From contig NZ_CP031307.1 in NCBI RefSeq assembly GCF_004799645.1, positions 124,001 through 188,000 of the forward strand: a stretch of DNA of 64,000 nt, in the 5' to 3' direction. A program made the translations under genes and the position numbers. Shown in pieces: positions 8,786 to 17,003 of the stretch. The stretch is from Natronorubrum bangense. Lineage in GTDB: Archaea > Halobacteriota > Halobacteria > Halobacteriales > Natrialbaceae. Below the pieces are notes generated by a model. The model was not told the DNA's origin. It made no database searches and saw only the letters and a program-made list of their open reading frames with translations. The stretch's first letter is position 1, and each line of letters opens with the position of its first letter.

Positions 8786-9094
8786 CGCCGAACGCGTGTG
8801 TGTTCACTGTCGATACGAACGGGTTCGCGCGGTGGGCTGCTGGCAGTTGACACAGTGTGATACTGATGAGGAACAGAGCACGCCGGCGGCGTTGATCGGG
8901 ATACGAGTGGTGTCGACTCGGTAGCCGCCGTTGTTTTCACCTCGCGCAAGATGTATCATCGATACCGACACTCATGAGATAATAAAAGTACTCTATGTGA
9001 ACCCAAATGGCGATGCAGAAAACTCGACACCGTTCGAGTGAATGGGGACGACGGATTCCAGCGGCCAGCCAACGGGGGATACACAGCCGTGGTA
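8786..9094. other. Intergenic region
   Basis: About 300 bases. There is an AT-rich TATA-like stretch (ATAATAAAAGTACTC, near 8976-8990) that could drive the small gene following it. Nothing else is recognised. Confidence 0.4.
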
Positions 9095-9352
9095 ATGGAC
9101 GTACCCGTCGATTCGCTCTATGAGGGATCGAACGGCCACTACTACACCGACTGTCAGATTGCGAGGCGTCTCCGTACCGAGCGATGGAAGCCGTGTATCC
9201 GGCAGCGTGATCCGGATCGGCGACTGGTGGAAACGGGAGACGGGAATTTGCTGCTTTTAATACCGACCGACACCCTTCCCGAGTGGGCGGAACTCCGGAT
9301 CGACGACCGCGGCGCTCGTATCGTCGATACGCGGGGCCCACTACCGAAGTAA
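9095..9352 (+). CDS. Small hypothetical protein
   Basis: 85 aa from the ATG at 9095 (MDVPVDSLYEGSNGHYYTD). An in-frame GTG at 9038 would give 104 aa. The composition is charged and soluble, with the phrase LLLLIPTDTLPEWAELRIDD. It contains two Cys (DCQIARRLRTERWKPC) that are too far apart for a simple zinc knuckle. No family was recognised. It is single, and convergent with the PhiH1-repressor-like gene. Confidence 0.5.
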   Translation: MDVPVDSLYEGSNGHYYTDCQIARRLRTERWKPCIRQRDPDRRLVETGDGNLLLLIPTDTLPEWAELRIDDRGARIVDTRGPLPK

Positions 9353-9489
9353 TCACACCGCGCCCAGTTGAGCTGGTAGCCCACGGGCGTCGTCCGCTCG
9401 CGGCGCACAAGACATGCACAAGGAGACTACAGCACACCAGACAAGCGTGTCTGGGGACCGCTATTGACGACAAACGACGGGAGAGACGA

Positions 9490-9843
9490 TTATTCGTCGT
9501 CGTCAACTTCGTCCTCGCCACGGACGAAACCGGCCTGCGTGCCGCCATTCTGTTCGACGCTACCTGCGTTGGGCCCCTCGATGAGCGACTCGAAATCATC
9601 GACGTCGTCGTACTGATCACGATAGACAACTGCTGCTTTTCCCATCGGCGTGATCTCGTACAAGCCAGACCGTTCTGCTGGCCCGATCTTGGATACAAGG
9701 CCGTAATCTTCCAAAACAGGCAGCCGAGTGTTGATGTTCTTGCGGCTTTTCCCCGTGTGTGCAGCGAGATTCGTTGCAACGTTTCGCCCCTTGTCCTCAA
9801 GTTCTTCGAGAATCAAGAAATCAGTAGGCTGACGTAGTTTCAC
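9490..9843 (-). CDS. PhiH1-repressor-like winged-helix regulator
   Basis: 117 aa. The N-terminal 75 residues form a winged-helix domain (MKLRQPTDFLILEELEDKGR, NVATNLAAHTGKSRKNINTR, LPVLEDYGLVSKIGP, SGLYEITPMGKAAV). This pattern is characteristic of the haloarchaeal proteins related to the phage PhiH repressor. The C-terminal 40 residues are acidic and probably disordered. It likely binds promoter DNA as a dimer. No prophage genes flank it, so it looks like a domesticated host regulator. Confidence 0.85.
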   Translation of the reverse strand: MKLRQPTDFLILEELEDKGRNVATNLAAHTGKSRKNINTRLPVLEDYGLVSKIGPAERSGLYEITPMGKAAVVYRDQYDDVDDFESLIEGPNAGSVEQNGGTQAGFVRGEDEVDDDE

Positions 9844-10022
9844 TATCGTTCACTCTCACTAAGTACTCTATTTCCAGTGGTAACTAATACTTTCGACTTC
9901 TTTGTTTGTGTTTTATCCGGAGGATCATCGGAATAGCGTCTCACAATCGAAACAGGATGTCGCACGCAGATCAAATACCAGTAGACGACCGACAGCAATC
10001 GGTCAGTTCGGGAGTTGCCTGT

Positions 10023-10883
10023 TCACAGCCGACCACCGTCGAGAGACGACCCGTCGACAGCGTTCGACCGAGTGACATCCCGTTCGAGAAGGTCAACACC
10101 GACTGAACCAAGCCAGTCTAACACTGCCGCCACCTCAGTCGGCGAGTCGATTCGACAAGACGCCGCGGACGGCTCGTCGCCACCAACTCGAATCCCAATT
10201 CCGTCGTGTTCGACGGTCCGGAACGCCGACTCATCGGTTACGTCGTCACCGATATAGATCGGCACCGTCTCGGGAGGCATATCCGCCGCGATCAACGCGA
10301 CCGCGTTTCCCTTCCCCCAGGGAATCGACGGACCGATCTCGAAGATCCGTTTCCCGGTCGAAACCTCAAGCGCACCACCTCCAAGCCGGTCAACGATCGC
10401 CTGCGTGTGCCGCCGAACGACTGGCCGAGCGCTGGATGGCACGGCTCTGACGTGAACCGTCCCCGTCAGTCGTTTGTTTTCGAGTCGACAGTTCGGCACC
10501 GGCGCGAGAACCGTCTCAAGTGTCTCATACACGGTCTCGAGTCGTGACACCCGTTTGCGAGCGATTGGGTGGACAGCGACCGATCCACGGCGGGCAAGTT
10601 CGAGGCCGTGATTGCCGGCGTACGTCTTCGGACCCTCGATACGACTGCGAACATCTGCCAACGCGCGGCCGCTGACGATTGCCGTTGACACTGTGGGTTC
10701 CGACGCAAGAGTCGCCAACGCAGCCTCGTTCTCCGGGGTCGGTGCAGCCTCGTCCGGATCGTCGACGATCGGAGCAAGCGTGCCATCGAAGTCCAGACAG
10801 AGCAGGAGTCGTGATGCCGCCGTGAGTGTCGAGCGGAGCCGTGCCCGCTGCTCGTCGATCGGACGCGGGGTTGTCATCGACAT
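10023..10883 (-). CDS. otsB: Trehalose-6-phosphate phosphatase
   Basis: 286 aa, HAD superfamily. It removes phosphate from trehalose 6-phosphate to release trehalose, a compatible solute. Motif I is LCLDFDGTLAPIVDDP (nucleophile and acid/base Asp residues near 32-34). Motif II lies in TVSTAIVSGRAL, the cap region contains AGNHGLELARRG, and motifs III/IV are PWGKGNAV and IYIGDDVTDESAF. It lies 3 bp downstream of otsA on the same strand, so the two are one operon and the pathway is complete here. Length fits the family. Confidence 0.93.
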   Translation of the reverse strand: MSMTTPRPIDEQRARLRSTLTAASRLLLCLDFDGTLAPIVDDPDEAAPTPENEAALATLASEPTVSTAIVSGRALADVRSRIEGPKTYAGNHGLELARRGSVAVHPIARKRVSRLETVYETLETVLAPVPNCRLENKRLTGTVHVRAVPSSARPVVRRHTQAIVDRLGGGALEVSTGKRIFEIGPSIPWGKGNAVALIAADMPPETVPIYIGDDVTDESAFRTVEHDGIGIRVGGDEPSAASCRIDSPTEVAAVLDWLGSVGVDLLERDVTRSNAVDGSSLDGGRL

Positions 10884-10886
10884 CGA

Positions 10887-12584
10887 TTACATTGACGGCG
10901 TCCGTTCGTAGGAATCGCCATCCGGATCGGAGTCTCGAGTTGCCGCATCACGACTAGTCCTGTGTCGGAGATACCGAATCCAGTCAAACTGGGTTTCCAT
11001 CCACCACTCGAGATCCCGGTCGAAGACCCGGTTTCGAAGCGTGTGCATCCGGCGGTGACGTTCACTGGGTGACAGTGAGACCGCCCGCTCGATCTGATGG
11101 GCAAAGCCAGAGACATCGGTCGGATCGACCGTGAGCGCGTGGGAGCCGAGCGTTTCATGCGCACCAGCGTCCTGACTCAACACCAACGTCCCGTCACTAT
11201 CGACGCTCGCCGCAACGTACTCCTGTGCGACGAGATTCATGCCGTCGGCGAGAGGACTCACGATCATGAGCTCTGCGCGTCGATACAGCGCACAAAGGTC
11301 AGCAGCCGAAATGTAATCTTCAGTGTAAACGATCGGATCCCACGCCTGCGTGCCGAATCGCTGATTGATCCGTTCGACTTCACTCCGGACGAGGGCACCG
11401 TGTTGCTCATAGGTCTGAATGTCGGTCCGAGAAGGTGTCGCCGTCTGGATGAACGTGAACTCATCGTGCCACGACGGGTTCCACTCGAGGAAGCGTTCAA
11501 TCGCAGCCAGGCGTTCGGGAATCCCCTTCGTGTAGTCGAGTCGGTCAACACCGAGGCCGATCAGGTTCTCGCGTGAGACGTCGTACCGGTCGAACAGCGA
11601 GGAAAGCTGCGACGAGGAAACCGACCGTGCATCCTGATCGTAGGATTCGGCGTCGACACCCATCGGCGTTGCGACAACGCGAGTTGATTCTCCATCGTAC
11701 TTGACAGTCCGTCGTTCCCAATCGACAGCAGCGGCCGGGAGAGACCGCTGGACGCACTCGAGAAAGCGTTCGGCGTATCGGTCGACGTGAAAACCGAGCA
11801 GGTCGTTTCCGAGCAGCCCCTCGAGAATTTGATCCCCGACTGGACAGTGCTGGAACGTCGCCAGAGTTGGCCACGGAACGTGCCAGAACTGGGCGACAGT
11901 CGTCGAGCGCGGAACTCGATCACGGATCATCCGTGAGGCGAGTGCGAAGTGGTAGTCTTGGAGCCAGACGACCGAGTCAGCCGTTGCGTGCTCGCTCACT
12001 GCCTCGGCAAAGCGTTCGTTGATCGTCCGGTACCACTCGAAATCATTCGATCGGTCGTTGACGAGATCGACGAAGCCATGACAGAGCGGCCAGAGGACGC
12101 AGTTGCTGAACCCATAGTAGTATGAATCAACTGCCTCCTCCGAGAGGTCGATCCGCTGGAGCGTATAGGATGGGTCGTCCGGTGGGACAGCCACACAGTT
12201 GTGCTCATCAGCGACATCGAAGTCAGCGTCGCCGTCGCCCCAGGCGATCCAGGTTCCCGAAGCCTGCTGGAGAACTGGATCCAGCCCCGCAGTCAGCCCG
12301 CCAGTCGGTTCATCGACCGTGATGCGGGCGTTGGTCGGCTCGGTGACGGCACCGTCGGTCCGTGTCGACACGTCCGACGGTGGGGTCGCACGATCGCCAT
12401 CAGCCGCGGCTGGCACCGCTTCGTATTCGTGTCGATATGGCTGACGATTCGAGACGACGATCAAAGAGTCCAGACCAGTCACTCCGTTAGATTGTGAGTC
12501 GTCAGTCCTCTGGCCGTTCCCATCGGCTCGTATCTGTCGATTGCTCGGAGCCGTCAACGACAACCGCTCGTCGGTAACTCGCAT
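10887..12584 (-). CDS. otsA: Trehalose-6-phosphate synthase
   Basis: 565 aa, glycosyltransferase family 20. It joins glucose from an activated sugar nucleotide to glucose 6-phosphate. Recognisable motifs are SLIVVSNRQPYRHE near the N-terminus, TGGLTAGLDPVL, VWLQDYHFALASRMIRD, FWHVPWPTLATFQHCP, GVDRLDYTKGIPERLAA and SPLADGMNLVAQEYVA. About 40 N-terminal residues precede the first conserved motif, so the true start may be downstream. It is first in the otsA-otsB operon. The upstream gap of 284 bp also contains an origin recognition box, so this operon abuts the replication origin. Confidence 0.93.
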   Translation of the reverse strand: MRVTDERLSLTAPSNRQIRADGNGQRTDDSQSNGVTGLDSLIVVSNRQPYRHEYEAVPAAADGDRATPPSDVSTRTDGAVTEPTNARITVDEPTGGLTAGLDPVLQQASGTWIAWGDGDADFDVADEHNCVAVPPDDPSYTLQRIDLSEEAVDSYYYGFSNCVLWPLCHGFVDLVNDRSNDFEWYRTINERFAEAVSEHATADSVVWLQDYHFALASRMIRDRVPRSTTVAQFWHVPWPTLATFQHCPVGDQILEGLLGNDLLGFHVDRYAERFLECVQRSLPAAAVDWERRTVKYDGESTRVVATPMGVDAESYDQDARSVSSSQLSSLFDRYDVSRENLIGLGVDRLDYTKGIPERLAAIERFLEWNPSWHDEFTFIQTATPSRTDIQTYEQHGALVRSEVERINQRFGTQAWDPIVYTEDYISAADLCALYRRAELMIVSPLADGMNLVAQEYVAASVDSDGTLVLSQDAGAHETLGSHALTVDPTDVSGFAHQIERAVSLSPSERHRRMHTLRNRVFDRDLEWWMETQFDWIRYLRHRTSRDAATRDSDPDGDSYERTPSM

Positions 12585-12786
12585 TCGCTGCTATTGGACA
12601 GCCTCGTTCCGGGTTGATTCGTGGCTTGCACCCGCATGGGAGTCTAATAGTGGTCCGATACTGGCCGAAATCGATTGACCGTCCCACCAGCAAGAGTGTC
12701 CAATCAGCAAGACGAAAAGACGGCGACGGACTGGAGAGAACAAGAATAGTTAGATAAGAGATATTATCGCCGGTCAGGTAGTAGAG

Positions 12787-12807
12787 GACACCAGATTTCC
12801 GGTGAAA
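12787..12807 (-). repeat. Origin recognition box (ORB), outlying copy
   Basis: On the minus strand this reads TTTCACCGGAAATCTGGTGT and onwards, close to the consensus of the boxes at 14874-15257. It lies between cdc6 and otsA, on the opposite side of cdc6 from the main field. Confidence 0.75.
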
Positions 12808-12868
12808 AATCCGCGCTGAGCGGCCAGCATGGTTGATCTCGGATAGCAACGCCTATATAACAGATGTG

Positions 12869-14074
12869 TTATGTATCGTTAGTCTCGACGAGTACTTTTC
12901 GGACGACATCTGGATCCTCGAGCAGTTGATGTTCAGTGTAACTTCCCTCCGCACTTCCACCACTCTGGCGAGACTGTTCGATAATGTCGAGAAATGCGTG
13001 TTCTTTCAACAGATCACGAACCCGACGCAACGAAAGTGTGTCGGAGCCTTCCTGACGACAGATTTCCTCGTAGACGTCGAAAATTCGAGTTGTCCGGAAC
13101 CCGTCCTCATCAGCGGTGTTGAGCGCGAGAACGGCAAGCGCCTGCAACACGTACCTCGAGTGCGGCGTCGATCCCCGAATGAGTTCTCGGAACCGATCAG
13201 TCTCAGCCCGTTCCCTGGCCTGTACGACATACTCCTCACGGACGGTCTCGTTGCCAGTTGATTGGGCGATCTCGCCAGCGTACCGCAGGATGTCGATCGC
13301 TTTCCGCGCATCACCGTGTTCCCGCGCGGCAAGCGCCGCAGCACGTGGGATTACCGACGGATCGAGAACGCCATCTTTGAACGCGTCGCTTCGAGCCTGC
13401 ATGATCTCTCGAAGCTGGTTTGCATCGTACGGCGGGAAGACGAACTCGCGTTCACAAAGACTTGACTTGACGCGTTCGTCCATCCGATCTTTGTACTTGA
13501 TCTTGTTGCTGATCCCAATCACGCCGATTTTACACGACTCGAGTTTGCCAGCTTCGCCCGCACGCGAGAGTTGCATGAGAATGTCGTCGTCGTCGAGCTT
13601 GTCGACCTCGTCTAAGATAATGAGAACAACCTCGAACTGGGTGTCCAGTACTCGCCAGAGGCGCTTATAATATGTCGACGTACTGAGTCCTTTGTCGGGG
13701 ATCTTGACGTCGGTGACCGCTGAGTCGTTCAACGAGTGGGCGATCGTCTGGACCGCCTGCGTCTCCGTGCTATCCTGGGCACAGTCAACGTAGGCGAACT
13801 TGGCCGTGACACCTTCTTCTTTTGCGACACGGACAAGTCGTTCGGAGATATGCTTGGCACAGAGTGACTTTCCAGTGCCGGTTTTGCCATAAATAAGGAG
13901 ATTGCTCGGACTCTGGCCGAAAATTGCGGGATTGACCGCGTTGGCGAGTTCCGCGATCTCGTCATCTCGGCCGACAATTCGACCCTCCTCGGGGAGGTGA
14001 TTGATCTCGAGCAACTCCTTGTTCTCGAAGATCGGATCGTCACGGGTAAAGAGGTCATCGCCGGAACTCGACAT
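12869..14074 (-). CDS. cdc6: Cdc6/Orc1 replication initiator
   Basis: 401 aa from the ATG at 14074 (MSSSGDDLFTRDDPIFENKE). The open frame continues upstream through an ORB, but that part is unlikely to be translated. It is an AAA+ ATPase that binds origin recognition boxes and loads MCM. Walker A is GKTGTGKS (residues 63-70), Walker B is VVLIILDEVDKLDDDD, and sensor 1 is IGVIGISNKIKYKD. A sensor-2/lid region (HGDARKAIDILRYAGEIA) and a C-terminal winged-helix domain (YVLQALAVLALN, YEEICRQEGSDTLSLRRVRD) follow. An ORB lies 9 bp upstream of the start and the remaining boxes extend beyond, as is standard for archaeal initiator-origin pairs. The ORB near the promoter suggests autoregulation. Confidence 0.95.
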   Translation of the reverse strand: MSSSGDDLFTRDDPIFENKELLEINHLPEEGRIVGRDDEIAELANAVNPAIFGQSPSNLLIYGKTGTGKSLCAKHISERLVRVAKEEGVTAKFAYVDCAQDSTETQAVQTIAHSLNDSAVTDVKIPDKGLSTSTYYKRLWRVLDTQFEVVLIILDEVDKLDDDDILMQLSRAGEAGKLESCKIGVIGISNKIKYKDRMDERVKSSLCEREFVFPPYDANQLREIMQARSDAFKDGVLDPSVIPRAAALAAREHGDARKAIDILRYAGEIAQSTGNETVREEYVVQARERAETDRFRELIRGSTPHSRYVLQALAVLALNTADEDGFRTTRIFDVYEEICRQEGSDTLSLRRVRDLLKEHAFLDIIEQSRQSGGSAEGSYTEHQLLEDPDVVRKVLVETNDT

Positions 14075-14082
14075 AGATTGTA

Positions 14083-14104
14083 GACACCACGTTTCCGGTG
14101 AAAC
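14083..14104 (-). repeat. ORB, cdc6-proximal
   Basis: The minus strand reads GTTTCACCGGAAACGTGGTG and onwards. Nine bases upstream of the cdc6 start codon. Confidence 0.85.
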
Positions 14105-14223
14105 GTCTTTACTGTTTGGACTCGACGTCGGAAAATCGGTGAGCGTCCTGAATTTCGCTGAAAGAGCGGTTCTCGAGCGGGTGGGTGAAAACCAGGATTT
14201 CGGAGCGAAAAACGGAGCACACA

Positions 14224-14245
14224 CACACCACGTTTCCGGTGAAAC
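14224..14245 (-). repeat. ORB with flanking G-run
   Basis: The minus strand reads GTTTCACCGGAAACGTGGTG and onwards, identical in core to the boxes at 14083 and 14874. It is followed on the plus strand by a G-rich run, as in many haloarchaeal ORBs. Confidence 0.85.
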
Positions 14246-14262
14246 GGGGAAAAGGGGGGTGA

Positions 14263-14284
14263 GGGGTTCCAGTTGAAACGGGGG
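14263..14284 (-). repeat. Degenerate ORB
   Basis: The minus strand reads CCCCCGTTTCAACTGGAACC, about 40 bp from the previous box and in the same orientation. It has the TTTCA-C-GGAA skeleton with substitutions. Confidence 0.5.
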
Positions 14285-14522
14285 TTAGACTGTTTTCGGG
14301 GCTTCGAAGCTGACCAGACAGATACCTACCCAACCATCATCAAAATCTGCTCTTATCTACAAAACAGGAGGTAGAGAACGTAAACAGATCGAATAGGCTG
14401 TTATACGATCGAATAGTCAAGAGAGCGATCGACAAAACAAGAGTGAAAAACGTGTAACGGGTTGTCCAGAACTGGATACATTACGTCTGAATTGACATTC
14501 TGCCGTCTCGAAGAAGCGTTTG

Positions 14523-14577
14523 AGTTAGATTTCCGGTGAATTTTCGGGTATCGACTTCTCGTCGATACTTTTCTAAC
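14523..14577. repeat. Nested inverted repeats in the AT-rich origin core
   Basis: The inner hairpin is GTATCGAC (14548-14555), TTCTC, GTCGATAC (14561-14568), perfect over 8 bp. An outer AGTTAGA / TCTAACT pair brackets it together with a partial ORB core (TTTCCGGTGAA, near 14530). A further perfect palindrome, CTAACTA-TC-TAGTTAG, lies at 14618-14633. The direct repeat GATCGAATAG occurs at 14387 and 14407. This is the likely unwinding zone. Confidence 0.6.
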
Positions 14578-14873
14578 TTAGGACTTACTGGACTATTTTA
14601 GCTATTGTTACTTATACCTAACTATCTAGTTAGTAGAGGTAGAGCGTTTCAGAACAAGAAGTCTGAGGCCACTACTCTCATGAGGGTTAGATTTGGTTAT
14701 GACTAACAACTCTATCTGGAGCTACCAATTCTATAGAGACATCTGAATATAGGCATCACTAATCTTCATATGTTCAATAAAACCAAATAATACTTGATAG
14801 ACGTTATCTCTCCAACAAACAGCGATCTCTAGGTCCCTCTCTGTAGCGGTGACCTCCCCCACCTCTTTAGAGC

Positions 14874-14895
14874 GTTTCACCGGAAACGTGGTGTG
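14874..14895 (+). repeat. ORB, far-side copy 1
   Basis: GTTTCACCGGAAACGTGGTG and onwards. It is the first of five plus-strand boxes and shares its core with the minus-strand boxes. Confidence 0.85.
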
Positions 14896-14937
14896 TGCGC
14901 GCGGCATGTTCTGGACAACACCCATTGGTCGTTCCCC

Positions 14938-14959
14938 GTTTCACCGGAAACCCGGTGTG
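14938..14959 (+). repeat. ORB, far-side copy 2
   Basis: GTTTCACCGGAAACCCGGTG and onwards, preceded by CCCC. Start-to-start spacing from copy 1 is 64 bp. Confidence 0.85.
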
Positions 14960-14996
14960 CGCGCGCATCAGTCGAAGCCACTCCCGCCCGTTCCCT

Positions 14997-15018
14997 GTTT
15001 CACCGGAAACCCGGTGTG
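14997..15018 (+). repeat. ORB, far-side copy 3
   Basis: Identical over 22 bases to copy 2. Start-to-start spacing is 59 bp. Confidence 0.85.
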
Positions 15019-15105
15019 TGAGTGCACGCAGTACCTGGCTGGTCGCCGCGGTGTCTACTGGCCAACCACTGGCTGGTGTCCCAACCCAACCAGTAGCTGT
15101 GTCCA

Positions 15106-15126
15106 GTTCACCGGAAACCCGGTGTG
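15106..15126 (+). repeat. ORB, far-side copy 4
   Basis: GTTCACCGGAAACCCGGTGT and onwards, one T shorter at the 5' end than copy 3. Confidence 0.82.
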
Positions 15127-15235
15127 TCCCTTTCTGTTCTCAGATCGACTCGAGCCGCTCTCATAAACGAGCCATCCAAATCGAAAGTCATCTAAAAACG
15201 AATTTAACCACGCAAACACAGTCACATCTGGTTGT

Positions 15236-15257
15236 ATTTCACCGGAAACCCGGTGTG
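15236..15257 (+). repeat. ORB, far-side copy 5
   Basis: ATTTCACCGGAAACCCGGTG and onwards. It is the outermost strong box, about 1.16 kb from the cdc6 start. Confidence 0.82.
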
Positions 15258-15417
15258 TGTTTGTTGGAGTCGTCGGATCCCGGGCCGGATGTTTTTTCGA
15301 GACTCCAGTCTCGTATCTGGTTCGATACTCGTCGGTTCCGACTCGACACTCGAGTCAGGAGTCAGCTGCGCTCGCCAGTAGTGGTGGCGTTTGATCGCCG
15401 GGAGCTGAGTTTGATCG

Positions 15418-15594
15418 TCAGTAGTAGTAGAGTTCGAGTTCGTGCCCACAGTTTTGACACGTCGCTTCGGTCCCTTGCAGCCGGTGGGAGTGACTCTCTT
15501 CGTCGATCCCTGGCCCCGGTGGGACGGATGCGTTGATTGCTGTATCACACTCCGGGCACCCGATACGCATCTCTGAGTGGTCTGACTGAGACAT
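15418..15594 (-). CDS. 58-residue zinc-ribbon mini-protein
   Basis: Translation on the minus strand gives a 58-aa protein with two CxxC pairs: CPEC at residues 13-16 and CQNC near 46-49. It ends in ELELYYY. The spacing of the knuckles is that of a single zinc ribbon. Such mini-proteins are abundant in haloarchaea and mostly uncharacterised. It lies directly beside the origin, downstream of the minus-strand lipoprotein gene. No family name is assigned. Confidence 0.75.
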   Translation of the reverse strand: MSQSDHSEMRIGCPECDTAINASVPPGPGIDEESHSHRLQGTEATCQNCGHELELYYY

Positions 15595-15688
15595 GCCCTG
15601 ACCGTATTCGACACACTCCGATAGTTATCCCAGTCGTACGATCAGTTTCGGACCGATTTCGATGAGTTGTGTCTCTGTTTCAGTGTGT

Positions 15689-16123
15689 TCACACGATGTC
15701 GGTCACGTCCTCGAACCCGAAAAATGTCGTTTCGTAACCGTCGTGTCGTGAGATCTGTGGTGGGGTGTCGACGGACACCGTTAGCGGTTCATCCTCGAGG
15801 ACGTTCGTGCCATCTTGTTCGATCGTTACGCTCAGCGACGCAAGCGGGAGGATAATATCGTTGTATGGTGTCGGGGTATCCGCCTCGACCGCCAATGAAA
15901 CCATCCGCTGGAAGAGCATCGACCAGGGAGAGCGCTGTTCGCCCGTCGAATCACCATCGTGAAGCACCTCGAGTTGGACGTTCACCGGAAAGACGGTGTC
16001 CGTTTCGACGAGGGGTGGATTCGACCAAGTGGACTGTTCTTCGAAGCCGAGTCGCTCGAGACAGCCAGCAACCCCAACACTGCCGGCCACGGTTGTTCCA
16101 CGCAGGAAGCCCCGACGATTCAG
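15689..16123 (-). CDS. Putative Tat lipoprotein with no ATG start
   Basis: The frame is open from about 16170 to 15689. At 16123 a CTG precedes NRRGFLRGTTVAGSVGVAGC, a textbook Tat signal with a lipobox (VAGC). It resembles the neighbouring divergent protein's MNRRSYIGALGATGAAGLSGC. No ATG, GTG or TTG precedes the RR motif in the region translated. The first conventional start (GTG at 16090) would delete the twin arginine and leave a lipobox without a signal. So either CTG is used, or the ATG has mutated. The mature part (about 120 aa) is acidic with no recognised domain. The start at 16123 is inference. Confidence 0.6.
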   Translation of the reverse strand: MNRRGFLRGTTVAGSVGVAGCLERLGFEEQSTWSNPPLVETDTVFPVNVQLEVLHDGDSTGEQRSPWSMLFQRMVSLAVEADTPTPYNDIILPLASLSVTIEQDGTNVLEDEPLTVSVDTPPQISRHDGYETTFFGFEDVTDIV

Positions 16124-16263
16124 TATACCCGAGCTGGAAAGGCAGTGACAAAACGCCTGTTGGCTCGGCGGTCGAAACGATCATGGCAACGACCAACAGA
16201 TCGAGATGCTGTTTTCCATGAACAAACCAACGAGGCTTTGCTTGCTCGTTCCAAGTTCCACGC

Positions 16264-17001
16264 ATGAACAGGCGTTCGTACATTGGAGCGCTGGGTGCAA
16301 CCGGAGCTGCTGGTCTGTCGGGCTGTCTTGGTGATAGCTTCGGTAGCCCCCTCTCGTCTGGCGACAGTGACACGGTCTTAGATCCGCCAGAACAAGCCCG
16401 CGGTGATCCGAGCTATCCGATTCACGGCGAAGCGTTCCCGTCGTTTTCGATCCCCGACCCAATCGCAGAGACGACTGTCTCGCTTGACGACCTCGTCGGT
16501 GAGCGCCCGTTCGTGATGACGTATTTCTTCACGACCTGTCCCGACGGTGCCTGTCCTGCCTTGCTCTTGCGGCTGCGGCAGGTACAGGAAGACGCTGTTG
16601 AGCACGGTTATTCCGACGATGTCGGATTGCTCGCCTTTACGTTCGATCCGGAACGTGATACGCCGGACGTCCTCCGAGAGTACGCTACCGAACGGAGTAT
16701 CGACTACGAGGCCGACAACTGGCATTTCCTTCGACCCGACACTTACGACGAGGCCGAGACGTTGGCGAGCGATACGTTCGGATTGGCACTCAGACGAGTC
16801 GACGAAGACGACGACCACGACCATGATCACGACGATGACCACGATCATGGCGAGTACACCTTCGGTCACAACAACCTGATCACACTCGTCAACGAGGACG
16901 GCATCGTCGAACGCGCGTACGACGGTGCGGTCCAATCCGACCGTGCAGTTAGTCCCGAAACGGTCGTCGAAGAGATGCGGACGATCATCGGGGTGGAGTA
17001 A
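16264..17001 (+). CDS. Sco1/SenC-like lipoprotein with His-rich loop
   Basis: 245 aa. It begins with a Tat motif (NRRSYIGAL) and lipobox (LSGC21), so it is probably lipid-anchored on the outer face. The thioredoxin-like Sco fold includes FFTTCPDGACPALLLRLRQV (C92, C97) and a downstream conserved His in YTFGHNNLITLVNEDG. Family members normally have CxxxC; this one has four residues between the cysteines. An insertion HDHDHDDDHDHG lies just before the conserved His and probably binds copper or another metal. Sco proteins deliver copper to cytochrome oxidase CuA or act as thiol reductases. It is first in an operon with TlpA-like and CcdA-like genes (gaps of 2 bp). Confidence 0.85.
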   Translation: MNRRSYIGALGATGAAGLSGCLGDSFGSPLSSGDSDTVLDPPEQARGDPSYPIHGEAFPSFSIPDPIAETTVSLDDLVGERPFVMTYFFTTCPDGACPALLLRLRQVQEDAVEHGYSDDVGLLAFTFDPERDTPDVLREYATERSIDYEADNWHFLRPDTYDEAETLASDTFGLALRRVDEDDDHDHDHDDDHDHGEYTFGHNNLITLVNEDGIVERAYDGAVQSDRAVSPETVVEEMRTIIGVE

Positions 17002-17003
17002 GA

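Larger units (their letters stand above)
14075..15260. other. Replication origin (oriC) beside cdc6
   Basis: A gene-free interval of about 1.2 kb. ORBs in minus orientation lie on the cdc6 side (14083, 14224, degenerate 14263, partial 14529). ORBs in plus orientation lie on the far side (14874, 14938, 14997, 15106, 15236). Between them, about 14300-14860 is strikingly AT-rich for this genome and contains nested palindromes. This oppositely oriented layout around an AT-rich duplex-unwinding region is the classic haloarchaeal origin architecture. Origin activity is inferred. Confidence 0.88.

Noticed and set aside
9490..9843. Prophage suggested by the PhiH1-repressor-like gene
   Set aside because: Neighbours are host genes (otsAB, Bat-like regulator); no phage structural or replication genes are present.
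14895..15536. Long plus-strand open frames through the origin, with repeated FTGNPVC-type peptides
   Set aside because: The repeated peptide is simply the translation of the ORB repeats; there is no start signal or family match.
15980..16001. ORB-like GTTCACCGGAAAGACGGTGT inside the lipoprotein gene
   Set aside because: Good partial match, but it lies in coding sequence 700 bp from the origin field and has a changed centre. Chance or a weak outlier cannot be separated, so it is not listed as an ORB.
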